Source of the DNA: Acidobacteriota bacterium
GTDB lineage: Bacteria > Acidobacteriota > Vicinamibacteria > Vicinamibacterales > UBA2999
Length of the DNA: 64,000 bases
Direction of reading: 5' to 3'
Assembly (NCBI GenBank): GCA_020851565.1
Contig: JADZCN010000034.1
Location: forward strand, 1 to 64,000
The first letter of the stretch is position 1, and each line of letters opens with the position of its first letter. A model generated the notes under the pieces. That model was not told where the DNA came from. It worked only from the letters and a program-made list of their open reading frames with translations, and did not search any database. Below, piece by piece: positions 25,591 through 35,919 of this stretch. The position numbers were made by a program, and so were the translations under genes.

Positions 25591-25902
25591 TCAGTCTGTG
25601 CCCTGTATCGTTTGACGCTCGTCGTCGAGACGCTGGATCCGGCGCGCCTCGTCCATCACCCGTTCGTACAACCGCACGATCGCATCGTCGGTCAGCGGGC
25701 CGCCGAGGCCGGCGTTGACGGCCTTGACGTGCGCTATGACCGCAGCCTCACGCGCCGGCTCGTAGATGGGCATCCCCTTCGCCCGCTTCAGCCGACCCAC
25801 CGCGTACGCGCACCGAGCGCGCCGGTCCAGGAGCCGGATGATCACCTCGTCCAGCCGGTCGATCTCGTCCCGCAGGGCCTCGAGGCTCAGCTCTGGAGCC
25901 AT
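25591..25902 (-). CDS. aroQ: Chorismate mutase (AroQ class)
   Basis: This is a 103-residue all-helical mutase converting chorismate to prephenate, the entry to tyrosine and phenylalanine. It shows the AroQ pattern LRDEIDRLDEVIIRLLDRRA, then the catalytic-Lys-containing VGRLKRAKGMPIYEPAREA. It is monofunctional, with a normal length for a free-standing mutase. The ATG at 25902 lies inside the end of trpA (16-nt overlap). It lies 9 bp before aroF; mutase and DAHP synthase are fused or form complexes in some bacteria, which fits this order. Confidence 0.92.
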   Translation of the reverse strand: MAPELSLEALRDEIDRLDEVIIRLLDRRARCAYAVGRLKRAKGMPIYEPAREAAVIAHVKAVNAGLGGPLTDDAIVRLYERVMDEARRIQRLDDERQTIQGTD

Positions 25903-26672
25903 CGGACGTACCGCTCCACCTGGTCGAGCAGGTCCGGCTTCCCCCCGTGCTCGGCGATGACGTTGACCAGGGCGCTCCCGACGACCGCCGCGTCCGCCCA
26001 CTGCCCGATGGCCCGCACGTGTTCGGGGCGCGATACACCGAAGCCGAGCGCGAGCGGCATCGACGTCTCGTGCCGCACGCGGACCGCCAGCGCTTCGGCC
26101 GAGTCGGCCACCGTCTCCCGGGCGCCCGTGACGCCCAGTCGCGAGATCCCGTACAGGAATCCGCTCCCGAGCGCCCCCGCCCGCCGGATTCGCTCCACGG
26201 TCGTCGTCGGGCTCAGGAGAAAAATTGTATCAATCCCGGCCGACCGGAAGCGGCGCCGCCACTCGCCGGACTCCTCCGGCGGCACATCCAGCGTGAGCAC
26301 CCCGTCCACACCCACCTCCCGGGCCCGCGAGACGAACGCGTCCAGCCCCATCCGGAGTATCGGATTGGCGTAGCTGAAGATGACGATGGGCGCCCGGATG
26401 TCGCTGCGCACCCCGGCAATCATGTCCAGGACGCCGGCGAGCGTCGCGCCGCCCGCGAGCGCGCGCTCGGTGGCCCGCTGGATCACCGGCCCGTCGGCGA
26501 GCGGATCGGAGAACGGCACCCCGACCTCCAGCACGTCGGCCCCGGCGGCATCGATCCGCTTCAGGATGTCCGCCGTCATCGCCAGGCTGGGGTCCCCCGC
26601 CGTCACGTAGGTGATCAGGCCGGTGCGCTTCTCCGCCCGTATCCGGCGGAACGCGTCGTCAATTCGCGACAC
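25887..26672 (-). CDS. trpA: Tryptophan synthase alpha chain
   Basis: This 261-residue TIM-barrel lyase cleaves indole-3-glycerol phosphate to indole, which is channelled to TrpB. The catalytic Glu is in [18 protein letters not shown] and the Asp in the YVTAGDPS loop. It begins at GTG 26672, overlapping trpB by 14 nt. Length and motifs are normal. Confidence 0.96.
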   Translation of the reverse strand: MSRIDDAFRRIRAEKRTGLITYVTAGDPSLAMTADILKRIDAAGADVLEVGVPFSDPLADGPVIQRATERALAGGATLAGVLDMIAGVRSDIRAPIVIFSYANPILRMGLDAFVSRAREVGVDGVLTLDVPPEESGEWRRRFRSAGIDTIFLLSPTTTVERIRRAGALGSGFLYGISRLGVTGARETVADSAEALAVRVRHETSMPLALGFGVSRPEHVRAIGQWADAAVVGSALVNVIAEHGGKPDLLDQVERYVRWLQS

Positions 26673-27882
26673 GGTCCGCCTCCTTCAGCAGGCCCTCGAC
26701 GGTCTGCACGTCCTTGTCGCCCCGGCCCGAGAGGTTCACCAGCAGCACCGCGTCCGGCCCGAAGTCGCGGGCAGCCCGCCGCAGGTAGGCGATGGCATGG
26801 GCTGATTCAAGCGCGGGAATGATGCCCTCGAGCCGCGCCAGCTCCTGGAAGCCCGCCAGGGCATCCGCGTCGGTCGCGTAGTGATACTCCGCACGCGCCG
26901 TGGATTCGAGGTAGGCGTGCTCGGGCCCGACGGCCGCGTAGTCCAGGCCGGCCGAGATCGAGTGTGTCGGCTCGATGTTGCCGTGCGCGTCCTGCAGCAC
27001 CCACGTGCGCGTGCCCTGCAGGATGCCTGCAGCCCCGCCGGCGAAACGCGCGGCGTGACGACCAGGCGTAATGGCTTCGCCTCCCGCTTCCACGCCGATG
27101 AGGCGCACCGTCGGATCGTCGATGAACGCGTCGAAAATGCCGATGGCATTGCTGCCGCCGCCCACGCAGGCGATGACGGCGTCCGGCAGCCGGCCCGCCT
27201 GCTCGAGGCACTGCTGCCGCGCCTCCCGGCCGATGACGGACTGGAACTCGCGCACCATCAGCGGGTAGGGATGCGGACCGAGCGCGGACCCGAGCAGGTA
27301 GTGCGTATCGTCGGGGCGCGCCACCCAGTCGCGCATGGCTTCGTTGATGGCGTCCTTCAAGGTGCGGCTGCCCGAGTCCACGCCCTCGACGCGCGCGCCC
27401 AGCAGGCGCATCCGGAAGACGTTGAGTGCCTGCCGGCGCATGTCCTCGGTGCCCATGTAGACGACGCACTCGAGCCCGAGCAGCGCACAGGCTGTCGCAC
27501 TGGCCACGCCGTGCTGCCCGGCACCGGTCTCGGCGACGATGCGGGTCTTCCCCATCCGCTTCGCGAGGAGCGCCTGGCCGAGGGCGTTGTTGATCTTGTG
27601 CGCCCCGGTGTGCGTGAGGTCCTCGCGCTTGAGGAACACGCGCACCCCGCCGCACGCCGTGCCCAGCCGTGCGGCCTCCCACAGCGGCGTGGGGCGGCCC
27701 ACGTAGTGGCGCAGCAGCCGGTCCAGCTCCGTGCTGAAGGCCGGGTCGCGACGGGCATCCAGGTATTCGCGCTCGAGCGCCTCGATGGGGGCGACCAGCG
27801 TCTCCGGGACGAAGCGGCCACCGAATTCGCCGAAGTAGCCCCGCGCGTCGGGGTCGCGGCGGCCAAACCAGTTCGTGCTCAT
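26659..27882 (-). CDS. trpB: Tryptophan synthase beta chain
   Basis: This 407-residue PLP enzyme condenses indole and serine to tryptophan. The start is typical ([15 protein letters not shown]), the PLP lysine lies in [16 protein letters not shown], the phosphate-binding loop is [10 protein letters not shown], and [19 protein letters not shown] is conserved. It is the TrpB1 type that pairs with TrpA. Its ATG overlaps the trpF stop (ATGA), and its end overlaps trpA, so the synthase subunits are translationally coupled. Confidence 0.97.
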   Translation of the reverse strand: MSTNWFGRRDPDARGYFGEFGGRFVPETLVAPIEALEREYLDARRDPAFSTELDRLLRHYVGRPTPLWEAARLGTACGGVRVFLKREDLTHTGAHKINNALGQALLAKRMGKTRIVAETGAGQHGVASATACALLGLECVVYMGTEDMRRQALNVFRMRLLGARVEGVDSGSRTLKDAINEAMRDWVARPDDTHYLLGSALGPHPYPLMVREFQSVIGREARQQCLEQAGRLPDAVIACVGGGSNAIGIFDAFIDDPTVRLIGVEAGGEAITPGRHAARFAGGAAGILQGTRTWVLQDAHGNIEPTHSISAGLDYAAVGPEHAYLESTARAEYHYATDADALAGFQELARLEGIIPALESAHAIAYLRRAARDFGPDAVLLVNLSGRGDKDVQTVEGLLKEADRVAN

Positions 27883-28478
27883 GCCTCTGCTCTCACGGCG
27901 GCCACGAAGGCCGCCAGCTTGTCGTGATCCTTCACACCAGGTTCCTGCTCCACTCCCGACGACACGTCCACGCCGTAGGGGCGCGCCAGGCGGATGGCTG
28001 TGGCCACGTTCCCGGCGGTCAGGCCGCCGGCGAGCACCACCGGCCGCCCGGCCGCGATCCTCCGCACGTGCGCCCAGTCCACGGTGCGGCCGGTGCCCCC
28101 GCGCCTTGCCGGGTCGTGGGCATCCACCAGAACGGGGACGCCGTCAGGAACGGCGGGTACGATGCCCACGCCGTCAACGGCCAGGTGCACGGCCTGGAGC
28201 AGCGGCATCCCTGGTGGAACCGTCGGCGCCGAGCCGTGCACCTGAGCGACCTGAAGCCCTGCGTCGCGGGCGCGGGCGATCTCTTCCGTCGAGGGATCGA
28301 CGAAGACGCCAACGGGCGTGACGAGAGGCGGAAGGCTCGCGATGATGGCCCGCGCCGTGTCGAGAGCGATCGCACGAGGGCTGTGGGGCCAGAGCACGAA
28401 GCCCAGCGCGTCCACGCCAAGCTCCGCCGCCCGGTGCGCGTCCTCCGACCGCGTGATGCCGCACACCTTGATCCTCAC
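27879..28478 (-). CDS. trpF: Phosphoribosylanthranilate isomerase
   Basis: This 199-residue TIM-barrel isomerase carries out the Amadori rearrangement of phosphoribosylanthranilate. The catalytic Cys is in [11 protein letters not shown] and the Asp in [26 protein letters not shown] is also characteristic. It begins at GTG 28478, overlapping the trpC stop (GTGA). It is a separate gene, unlike the TrpC-TrpF fusion of enterobacteria. Confidence 0.95.
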   Translation of the reverse strand: MRIKVCGITRSEDAHRAAELGVDALGFVLWPHSPRAIALDTARAIIASLPPLVTPVGVFVDPSTEEIARARDAGLQVAQVHGSAPTVPPGMPLLQAVHLAVDGVGIVPAVPDGVPVLVDAHDPARRGGTGRTVDWAHVRRIAAGRPVVLAGGLTAGNVATAIRLARPYGVDVSSGVEQEPGVKDHDKLAAFVAAVRAEA

Positions 28479-29274
28479 CGGGCCTCCGCCAGCAGGCTCG
28501 CCAGCGCGGCGCCGGGATCGGGTGCCGTCATGAACCGCTCGCCGATCAGGAACGCGCGATAGCCGAGCGCGCTCAGCCGGCCAAGATCGGCCGCGGACGT
28601 GAGCCCGCTCTCACTGACGGCCGTCACCGGCGTCGGGAGGCGGGTCGCCAGTCGCTCCGACAGGGTGACGTCCACTTCCAGCGTCCGCAGGTTGCGGTTG
28701 TTCACGCCCACGAGGTCTGCACCCGCGGCGAGCGCACGGTCGAGCTCCTCCTCGGTGTGCACCTCGACGAGGGCGGCCAGGCCCATCGCCTTCGCCTCGC
28801 GCAACAGCGCCGGCAGTTCCTCGTTCGTGAGGGCCGCCACGATGAGCAGGACGGCATCGGCACCGGCCGCGGCTGCTTCGAGCAGCTGGTAGCGCTCGAC
28901 GATGAAGTCCTTGCGCAGCAGGGGGACGTCGACCGCCTGACGGACACGGGCGAGGTGGTCGAGCGAGCCGTCGAAGAACATCGGCTCCGTGAGGATGGAG
29001 AGGGCGGCGGCGCCGGCAGCGGCGTACCCGGTGGCGATCGCCACGGGATCGTAGGCCGCCCGGAGCACGCCGCGCGAGGGCGACCTGCGCTTGCACTCCG
29101 CGATGACGTTCACGCGGCCCGTGGCCCCAAGGGCATCGCGAAACGCCTGCCCACGCGGTGTCGCTCTCCGCGCCCGTTGTTCGAGGTCTGGCTCGGGCTC
29201 GATGGCCCGCGCGTTGGCCACGCGCACGCGGGTGGCCGCGACGATGGTGAGCAGCAGGTCGGACGCTGAGGCGG

Positions 29275-29278
<4 letters not shown>
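28475..29278 (-). CDS. trpC: Indole-3-glycerol phosphate synthase
   Basis: This 267-residue TIM-barrel synthase closes the indole ring. It contains the catalytic Lys-bearing IAECKRRSPSRG, the LLRKDFIVERYQL motif and GVNNRNLRTLEVD, plus SESGLTSAADL near the C terminus. It overlaps trpD by 4 nt and trpF by 4 nt, so ribosomes can pass directly between the three genes. Confidence 0.96.
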
Positions 29279-30303
<1,025 letters not shown>

Positions 30304-30306
30304 GAC

Positions 30307-30873
<567 letters not shown>

Positions 30874-30885
30874 GGCGGCAGGTGC

Positions 30886-32358
30886 CTACAATCCGGCCTG
30901 CGCCAGCTCGAGCGCGCGGATCATCGCGCGAGCCTTGTCGCGGGTCTCTTCGTACTCCGCCGTCGGGTTGGAGTCGGCCACGATGCCCGCCCCGGCCTGC
31001 ACGCTGGCACGGCCGCCTTCGAGGATCACCGTGCGGATGGCAATGCAGAAGTCGAGATTGCCCGCGAAGTCGAGATACCCGACCGCGCCGGCGTAGAGCC
31101 CCCGCCGGGACGGCTCGAGGGCGTTGATGATCTGCATCGCGCGCACTTTCGGTGCCCCCGACACCGTGCCGGCCGGGAAGCACGCCACCAGTGCGTCGAG
31201 CCGATCCGACTCATCTGCCAGCGTGCCCTCCACCACCGAGACGAGGTGCATGACGTGCGAGTAGCGCTCCAGCGTCATGAAGGTCGGCACCCGCACCGTG
31301 CCGTACTCGCACACGCGCCCCAGGTCGTTGCGCCCGAGGTCCACCAGCATCACGTGCTCGGCCTTTTCCTTCTCGTTACGCTTGAGCTCCTCGGCCAGGC
31401 GACGGTCCTCCTCTTCCGACCTGCCGCGCGGGCGCGTCCCGGCGATGGGATGCGTCACCGCGTGCCGCCCCTCCACGCGCACCAGCATCTCCGGCGACGA
31501 CCCGACAATCGAGCGGCCACCCATACGGATGAAGAACATGTAGGGAGACGGGTTGACGTGCCGGAGCGCCCGGTAGACGGTGAACGCGTCCACGCCGACC
31601 TCGGCCTCGAAGCGTTGCGAGAGCACCACCTGGTAGATGTCGCCGGCGGCGATGTGCTCCTTGGCGGAGCGGACCATGCCCTCGAAGGCCTCCTGCGTGA
31701 CGTTCGACTCGAAGCGGAGCGGCGGGGCGTCCGCCCGCCGCGGGAGTGACAGCGCGCGCTCCAGCTCGCGCTCCAGGAACTCGATCTTCGTGCACGCGAA
31801 CTGGTAGAGCGCCCTCAGGTCCTCATCCCCCGCAATCCGCGCATTGGCGATGAGCAGGATGCGGTGCTGAACGTGATCGAAGGCCAGCACCGTGTCGAAG
31901 AGCATGAACCCCGCCTGATCGGTGTCGGCGGGGCCGGCGCCGGCGGGGGCCACCGCGGTCTCGAACCACGCGGCCGTGTCGTAGCCGAAGTAACCCACGG
32001 CGCCGCCCGTGAAACGCGGCAGCCCCGGCACGAACGGCGACTGGAAGCCGTTCATCAGCGAGCGCAGTGTCTCGACGAACGGCTTGTCGGTCGTCGTCAG
32101 GGCGCCTGCCTGTTCGATGGTGGCCCGGTTGTCGCGCCCGCGGAGGATGAGGAACGGGTCCTTGCCCAGGAACGAGTACCGTCCCACGTGCTCGCCGCCC
32201 TCCACGCTCTCGAGCAGGAAGGCGTAGTCGGAATGCTCGGCCACCTTGAGGAAGGCGGACACGGGCGTCAGCAGGTCGGCCACGATTTCCTTGCAGACCG
32301 GCACGAACGTGCCGCGCTTGGCCAGATCGACGAACTCTTCGAACGACGTCAGCTTCAT
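30886..32358 (-). CDS. trpE: Anthranilate synthase component I
   Basis: This 490-residue enzyme converts chorismate to anthranilate, the first step specific to tryptophan. The N-terminal feedback site shows LLES (in YAFLLESVEGG) and the pocket NPSPYMFFIR, so inhibition by tryptophan is expected. The chorismate-binding domain has PIAGTRPRGRSEEED, LVDLGRNDLGRV, and GTVSGAPKVRAMQII. The start is ATG 32358, which overlaps the aroDE stop (ATGA); the longer open frame upstream belongs to aroDE sequence in another frame. Confidence 0.97.
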   Translation of the reverse strand: MKLTSFEEFVDLAKRGTFVPVCKEIVADLLTPVSAFLKVAEHSDYAFLLESVEGGEHVGRYSFLGKDPFLILRGRDNRATIEQAGALTTTDKPFVETLRSLMNGFQSPFVPGLPRFTGGAVGYFGYDTAAWFETAVAPAGAGPADTDQAGFMLFDTVLAFDHVQHRILLIANARIAGDEDLRALYQFACTKIEFLERELERALSLPRRADAPPLRFESNVTQEAFEGMVRSAKEHIAAGDIYQVVLSQRFEAEVGVDAFTVYRALRHVNPSPYMFFIRMGGRSIVGSSPEMLVRVEGRHAVTHPIAGTRPRGRSEEEDRRLAEELKRNEKEKAEHVMLVDLGRNDLGRVCEYGTVRVPTFMTLERYSHVMHLVSVVEGTLADESDRLDALVACFPAGTVSGAPKVRAMQIINALEPSRRGLYAGAVGYLDFAGNLDFCIAIRTVILEGGRASVQAGAGIVADSNPTAEYEETRDKARAMIRALELAQAGL

Positions 32359-33812
32359 ACGTGGTTGATCTCGTGAAGGCGCGCGAGCGCGGCATCGCGC
32401 ATCGTGCGATCGGGTGGATGAGCGCCGGTCCACCAGGCGCACTGGGCCTGGGCCTGCGCCACCAGCATGTCGAGTCCGCCGAGGGTGCGGCACCCGCGGG
32501 CGGCGGCGTCCTCCATCAGCCGCGTGCGCGGAGGGTTGTAGACGAGGTCGTACACGAGGCCACCCTCGAGCGCGGCGGCCGGCAGCGGCGACTCGTCTAT
32601 GCGCGGATATGTGCCGACGGGGGTGGCGTTGACGAGGATGTCCCACGAGCCCGGCGCCGGAGGCCAGTGCACGACGCGCGCCCCGGCAAGCCGGGCCACC
32701 GCCTCGGCCTGCTCCGCTCGCCGTGCGCAGAGCGTCACGCGGGCGCCCGCCGCCCCCAGGGCCACGGCGACAGCCCGCGCCGCGCCGCCGGCGCCCAGGA
32801 CCGTCACACGCGCCCCCGTAACGCCCCCCTGCCGGGTGAGAGGAGCCATGAACCCCGCGGCGTCGGTGTTGAGGCCCTCCCACCGGCCTTCACGCCGGCG
32901 CAGCGTGTTGACGGCCTGCGAGCGCCGGCTCTCGTCGTCCTCGCACGTGGCGTGGTTGAACGCGTCCACCTTGAACGGCGCCGTGACGCTCGCGCCCCGC
33001 AGGTCCATGACTTCGGCAAACGTGACGAAATCCGGGTAGCTCTCGGCGGCCAGCGGCAGGTAGACGGCGTCGAGCCCGAGCGCGCGGAACGCGGCGTTGT
33101 GCATGGCCGGCGACACGGAGTGCGAGACGGGCCTGCCCAGCACGCCGTACAGCGCCGTGTCGGCCCCGACCCTGGAGAAGCCGAACTCACCCTCCATCCG
33201 GCGGGCGCTCAGCTGGCCCGGCGCTACAGCGCCATCCTCGGCCGCGTAGGTCCAGCACGATCCAAACCGCGCCGCCAGCAGGCGCGTGGCGAGGCCCGCC
33301 TCTCCCATGGCGATGACGGAGGTGGGAGCGCCGCGCCGCTTCGCGACCGCGAGCAGCGGCAGGCAGTCCGAGAGCCGCCGCGCCATCACAGCCACCTTGA
33401 CGGTGCCGGCGCCGGTGGCGCTCATGGCCTCCACGCGCGCGTCGAGATCCCCCGGCACGCCCTCGAAGTCGTGCATCGAGACCACCAGCCGGTCGCGGTG
33501 GGCGCCCCCGGCAAAGGACGGCGTGAGAGCCTTCGCCTCCACGTCCACGAAGTCCGCGCCTGCTTCGACCGCACGCTCGAGGATGCCCAGGCGCTCTTCT
33601 TCGCTGCCCTGGAATGCCCCGCCTTCCCAGGTGGGCCGGCACGTGACGACGACCGGGCCGCGTCGGCCGGCAAGGGCGCCGTGCACGTCGGGCCGGTCCA
33701 CCGTGTCGAGACGCAGCTCCACCAGGTCGGCGCCGGCAAGTGCATCGCGCCGTGCCAGGAGGTCGGCCATCGTCCGGGCCGCCACGGTCACGCACAGTCT
33801 GGTGTGGGCCAT
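32355..33812 (-). CDS. aroDE: Bifunctional 3-dehydroquinate dehydratase / shikimate dehydrogenase
   Basis: This is a 485-residue fusion of type I dehydroquinase (about residues 1-215; catalytic His in SMHDFEGV, Schiff-base Lys in GTVKVAVM) and shikimate dehydrogenase (about 220-485; GRPVSHSVSPAMHN, catalytic Lys in GASVTAPFK, NTDAAGF, NADP loop VLGAGGAARAVA, and C-terminal GLDMLVAQAQAQ). It performs the third and fourth shikimate steps. The Asn usual in the NVTxPxK motif is Ser here. It is the first structural gene behind the trp attenuator: its ATG begins right at the end of the terminator U tract, and its only plausible Shine-Dalgarno (GAAGAGG) lies in the 3' arm of that stem. Confidence 0.95.
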   Translation of the reverse strand: MAHTRLCVTVAARTMADLLARRDALAGADLVELRLDTVDRPDVHGALAGRRGPVVVTCRPTWEGGAFQGSEEERLGILERAVEAGADFVDVEAKALTPSFAGGAHRDRLVVSMHDFEGVPGDLDARVEAMSATGAGTVKVAVMARRLSDCLPLLAVAKRRGAPTSVIAMGEAGLATRLLAARFGSCWTYAAEDGAVAPGQLSARRMEGEFGFSRVGADTALYGVLGRPVSHSVSPAMHNAAFRALGLDAVYLPLAAESYPDFVTFAEVMDLRGASVTAPFKVDAFNHATCEDDESRRSQAVNTLRRREGRWEGLNTDAAGFMAPLTRQGGVTGARVTVLGAGGAARAVAVALGAAGARVTLCARRAEQAEAVARLAGARVVHWPPAPGSWDILVNATPVGTYPRIDESPLPAAALEGGLVYDLVYNPPRTRLMEDAAARGCRTLGGLDMLVAQAQAQCAWWTGAHPPDRTMRDAALARLHEINHV

Positions 33813-33851
33813 AAAAGCAAAAACGCCTCTTCAACCGGGGCTGAAGAGGCG
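33813..33851 (-). terminator. Intrinsic terminator in the trp leader (stem 3:4)
   Basis: On the minus strand CGCCTCTTCA (33851-33842) pairs perfectly over 10 bp with TGAAGAGGCG (33833-33824) across an 8-nt GC-rich loop, followed at once by TTTTTGCTTTTA (33823-33812). This is a canonical rho-independent terminator. It lies before the first structural gene, not after an operon, so it acts as an attenuator. Confidence 0.93.
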
Positions 33852-33918
33852 CTTGATCGAGCGTTTGGAGTCGGTGTGGCGTTACGCGAGCCCAGGCTGC
33901 CTCTTCTGTTGAGAAGGC
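33842..33918 (-). promoter_or_regulatory. trp attenuator: competing antiterminator stems 1:2 and 2:3
   Basis: Segment 1 GCCTTCTC (33918-33911) starts at the last Trp codon of the leader peptide. Segment 2 GAAGAGGC (33906-33899) can pair imperfectly with segment 1, or perfectly over 8 bp with GCCTCTTC within segment 3 (33850-33843). Segment 3 otherwise forms the terminator with segment 4. A ribosome stalled at the Trp codons covers segment 1 and frees 2 to pair with 3, giving read-through; with plentiful tryptophan, stem 3:4 forms and transcription stops. This is the enterobacterial logic, inferred from sequence alone. Confidence 0.85.
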
Positions 33919-33974
33919 CAATACCACCACGCCCCAAACACACCCGTCGCCTGCAGGCCGTGCTGGACGGTCAT
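33882..33974 (-). CDS. trpL: trp operon leader peptide
   Basis: This is a 30-codon open frame ending TAA at 33882. Its middle encodes GAWWYWPSQQ: three Trp codons (33929-33927, 33926-33924, 33920-33918) around one Tyr codon, a density far above chance. They lie just before the RNA segments that decide terminator or antiterminator. The ATG at 33974 is the nearest start; an in-frame ATG 12 codons upstream would give 42 residues, and neither has a strong Shine-Dalgarno. The peptide is a sensor for charged tRNA-Trp (perhaps also tRNA-Tyr), not a functional protein. It is not fused to the longer open frame that runs upstream. Confidence 0.88.
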   Translation of the reverse strand: MTVQHGLQATGVFGAWWYWPSQQKRQPGLA

Positions 33975-34077
33975 GTGCGGCGACACGGGGGCGACGACTC
34001 GAGAGCGCATACGAGCGTCCAAACGGTAACACATCGTCGTAGTATTGGACAAGGACACCCGTTTCACCCTGGTACCC

Positions 34078-35919
34078 ATGATCACTCCCCGCTCGTCGGC
34101 AGTTGTCGCCCTTGCAGTCGCGGTCGCCCTCGTCCTTGGGGGTGCCCCGGGCGCGCAAACCCGCCTGATGCCCATTGAAGAAGTTCGCCCGGGCATGGTG
34201 GGCACGGGCCGGACCGTTTTCTCGGGCTCGAAGCTCGAGGACTTCCAGGTTCACATCCTGGGGGTGCTGCGGAATGTCATCGCCCCGAACCGGGACCTCA
34301 TTCTGGCGCGCCTCGAAGGCGGTCCCCTGGCAAAGACGGGCGTCATCGCGGGGATGAGCGGCAGCCCGGTTTACGTGGATGGCCGTCTCATTGGCGCCGT
34401 GTCGTATGCACTGGGACAGTTCGCCACGGAACCCATTGCCGGCATCACCCCGATTGCCGAGATGACCGATGCCACCACGATGGGGGCGCCCGGGCCGGCC
34501 ACGCGCCCCGTGGCGCTGTCGTGGCCACCAAAGCCGGAAGAGCTGTTCGAGGTATGGGCGCGGGACCTGGGGCGTTCGCGGCCCTTCGCCAATCTCGGGG
34601 CAGCCCCCGTGGCAGGGCTGTCGATGACGCCCGGGGCGATGCTCCGGCCCATCGCGGTTCCCCTGATGGCCAGCGGCCTCGAGCCGGGCGTGCTCGAGCC
34701 GCTCGCGGGCGCATTCAGCGCCGGCGGATTCCTGCCGGTTGCGGGCCAGGCGCCGCCCACCGCCAGTCCCGCCGCCGAGACGGCACGGACCACGCTCGCG
34801 CCCGGCGATGCCGTCGGGGTGTCGCTGCTGTCGGGCGATTTCGAGCTGGGTGCCACCGGCACGGTGACGCACGTGGAGGGGGACCGCGTCTACGCGTTCG
34901 GCCACCCGCTCTACAACCTCGGCCCGACCGAGTTCCCCATGACCACGGCCGACGTGCACGTCGTGCTGCCAAGCCTGATGCAGTCGAGCAAGCTGGCCAG
35001 CTTCGGGCGCGTCATCGGCACGCTGCAGCAGGACCGCGCCACCGCCATCGCGGGCCGGCTCGGTTCCGGCCCCGCGCTCATTCCCATGACCGTGGCGCTC
35101 AACTCCGATCGCCTGGGCGCCCGCACCTTCAACTTCGGCGTGGTTCGCGACACCACCTTCACGCCGCTGCTGGCCTATCTGGCCGTGGCCAACGTACTCA
35201 CCGCGTACGAGCGGGCTACCGGCCCGGCCTCGTTCACCATCCGCGGGACGGCCAGCATCCGGTCGCACGGCGAGCTGGACTTCGAGGACATCTTCACCGG
35301 GGATCAGCCCGTCGGCACGGCCGCAGCTTACATTGCGGGCCCGCTCACGCAGCTTCTCAGGAATACGTCCGAGCCCATCGACGTGGAGCGCATTGCGCTC
35401 ACCATCGACGCCTCGGAGGAGGCGCGCACGGCGCGCATCGAGCGCGTGTGGCTGGACACCACGCGGCCGCGCGCGGGCGGCACGGCCAGCCTCTCCGTCG
35501 CGCTGCGCGGGCCGAAGGGCGAGGAGATCCTGAAGCAGGTGCCCATTGCCTTCCCCGCCAACACGACGGGCTCGGTCCAGCTCCTCGTCGCGGACGGCGC
35601 CCGTGCGGCCGCAGAGGACCGGCGCGACGTGCGCGGTGCGGAATTGCAGCGCCCGTCGCAGATCATCCGCACGTTCAACCGCTCCCGCCGCAGCAATCGG
35701 CTCTACGTGAGGCTCTCCACCTCCGAGCCCGGCGCCGTCGTCAGCGGCGAGCCGATGAGCGGGCTGCCGCCATCGGTGCTGGGCGTCCTGGAATCGGATC
35801 GCAGCACGGGCAGCGTCTCGACGATGCGGTCGGCGCTGCGCGGTGAATGGGAAGTGCCGCTCGACCTGGCCGTCACCGGCTCGCGGCAGCTGTCGCTCTC
35901 TCTCGACCAACCCGAATGA
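34078..35919 (+). CDS. Exported SpoIVB/S55-like peptidase-domain protein
   Basis: This gene encodes 613 residues. ATG 34078 gives a clear signal peptide (SAVVALAVAVALVLGGAPGAQ). The next about 180 residues resemble the S55 (SpoIVB) domain: EVRPGMVGTGRTVFSG, and GVIAGMSGSPVYVDGRLIGAV with the presumed nucleophile Ser in GMSGSP. The later YAFGHPLYNLGPTEFPM continues the domain. The C-terminal third is beta-rich. An in-frame TTG at 34045 would extend the N terminus but spoil the signal peptide. The protein should act in the periplasm. Its stop overlaps the next start (ATGA), and the gene is divergent from the trp leader. Confidence 0.8.
   Translation: MITPRSSAVVALAVAVALVLGGAPGAQTRLMPIEEVRPGMVGTGRTVFSGSKLEDFQVHILGVLRNVIAPNRDLILARLEGGPLAKTGVIAGMSGSPVYVDGRLIGAVSYALGQFATEPIAGITPIAEMTDATTMGAPGPATRPVALSWPPKPEELFEVWARDLGRSRPFANLGAAPVAGLSMTPGAMLRPIAVPLMASGLEPGVLEPLAGAFSAGGFLPVAGQAPPTASPAAETARTTLAPGDAVGVSLLSGDFELGATGTVTHVEGDRVYAFGHPLYNLGPTEFPMTTADVHVVLPSLMQSSKLASFGRVIGTLQQDRATAIAGRLGSGPALIPMTVALNSDRLGARTFNFGVVRDTTFTPLLAYLAVANVLTAYERATGPASFTIRGTASIRSHGELDFEDIFTGDQPVGTAAAYIAGPLTQLLRNTSEPIDVERIALTIDASEEARTARIERVWLDTTRPRAGGTASLSVALRGPKGEEILKQVPIAFPANTTGSVQLLVADGARAAAEDRRDVRGAELQRPSQIIRTFNRSRRSNRLYVRLSTSEPGAVVSGEPMSGLPPSVLGVLESDRSTGSVSTMRSALRGEWEVPLDLAVTGSRQLSLSLDQPE

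Noticed and set aside
32361..34178. 605-residue plus-strand frame across aroDE and the trp leader
   Set aside because: Shadow of aroDE; no family motifs.
33882..34205. 107-residue minus-strand frame as an ordinary gene
   Set aside because: Only its last 30 codons carry the Trp-rich leader signature; the upstream part overlaps the S55-domain gene. It is listed as trpL instead.
33187..35910. 907-residue open frame on the minus strand upstream of aroDE
   Set aside because: It is mostly the complement of the S55-domain gene and runs across the trp leader; the real coding is on the plus strand.
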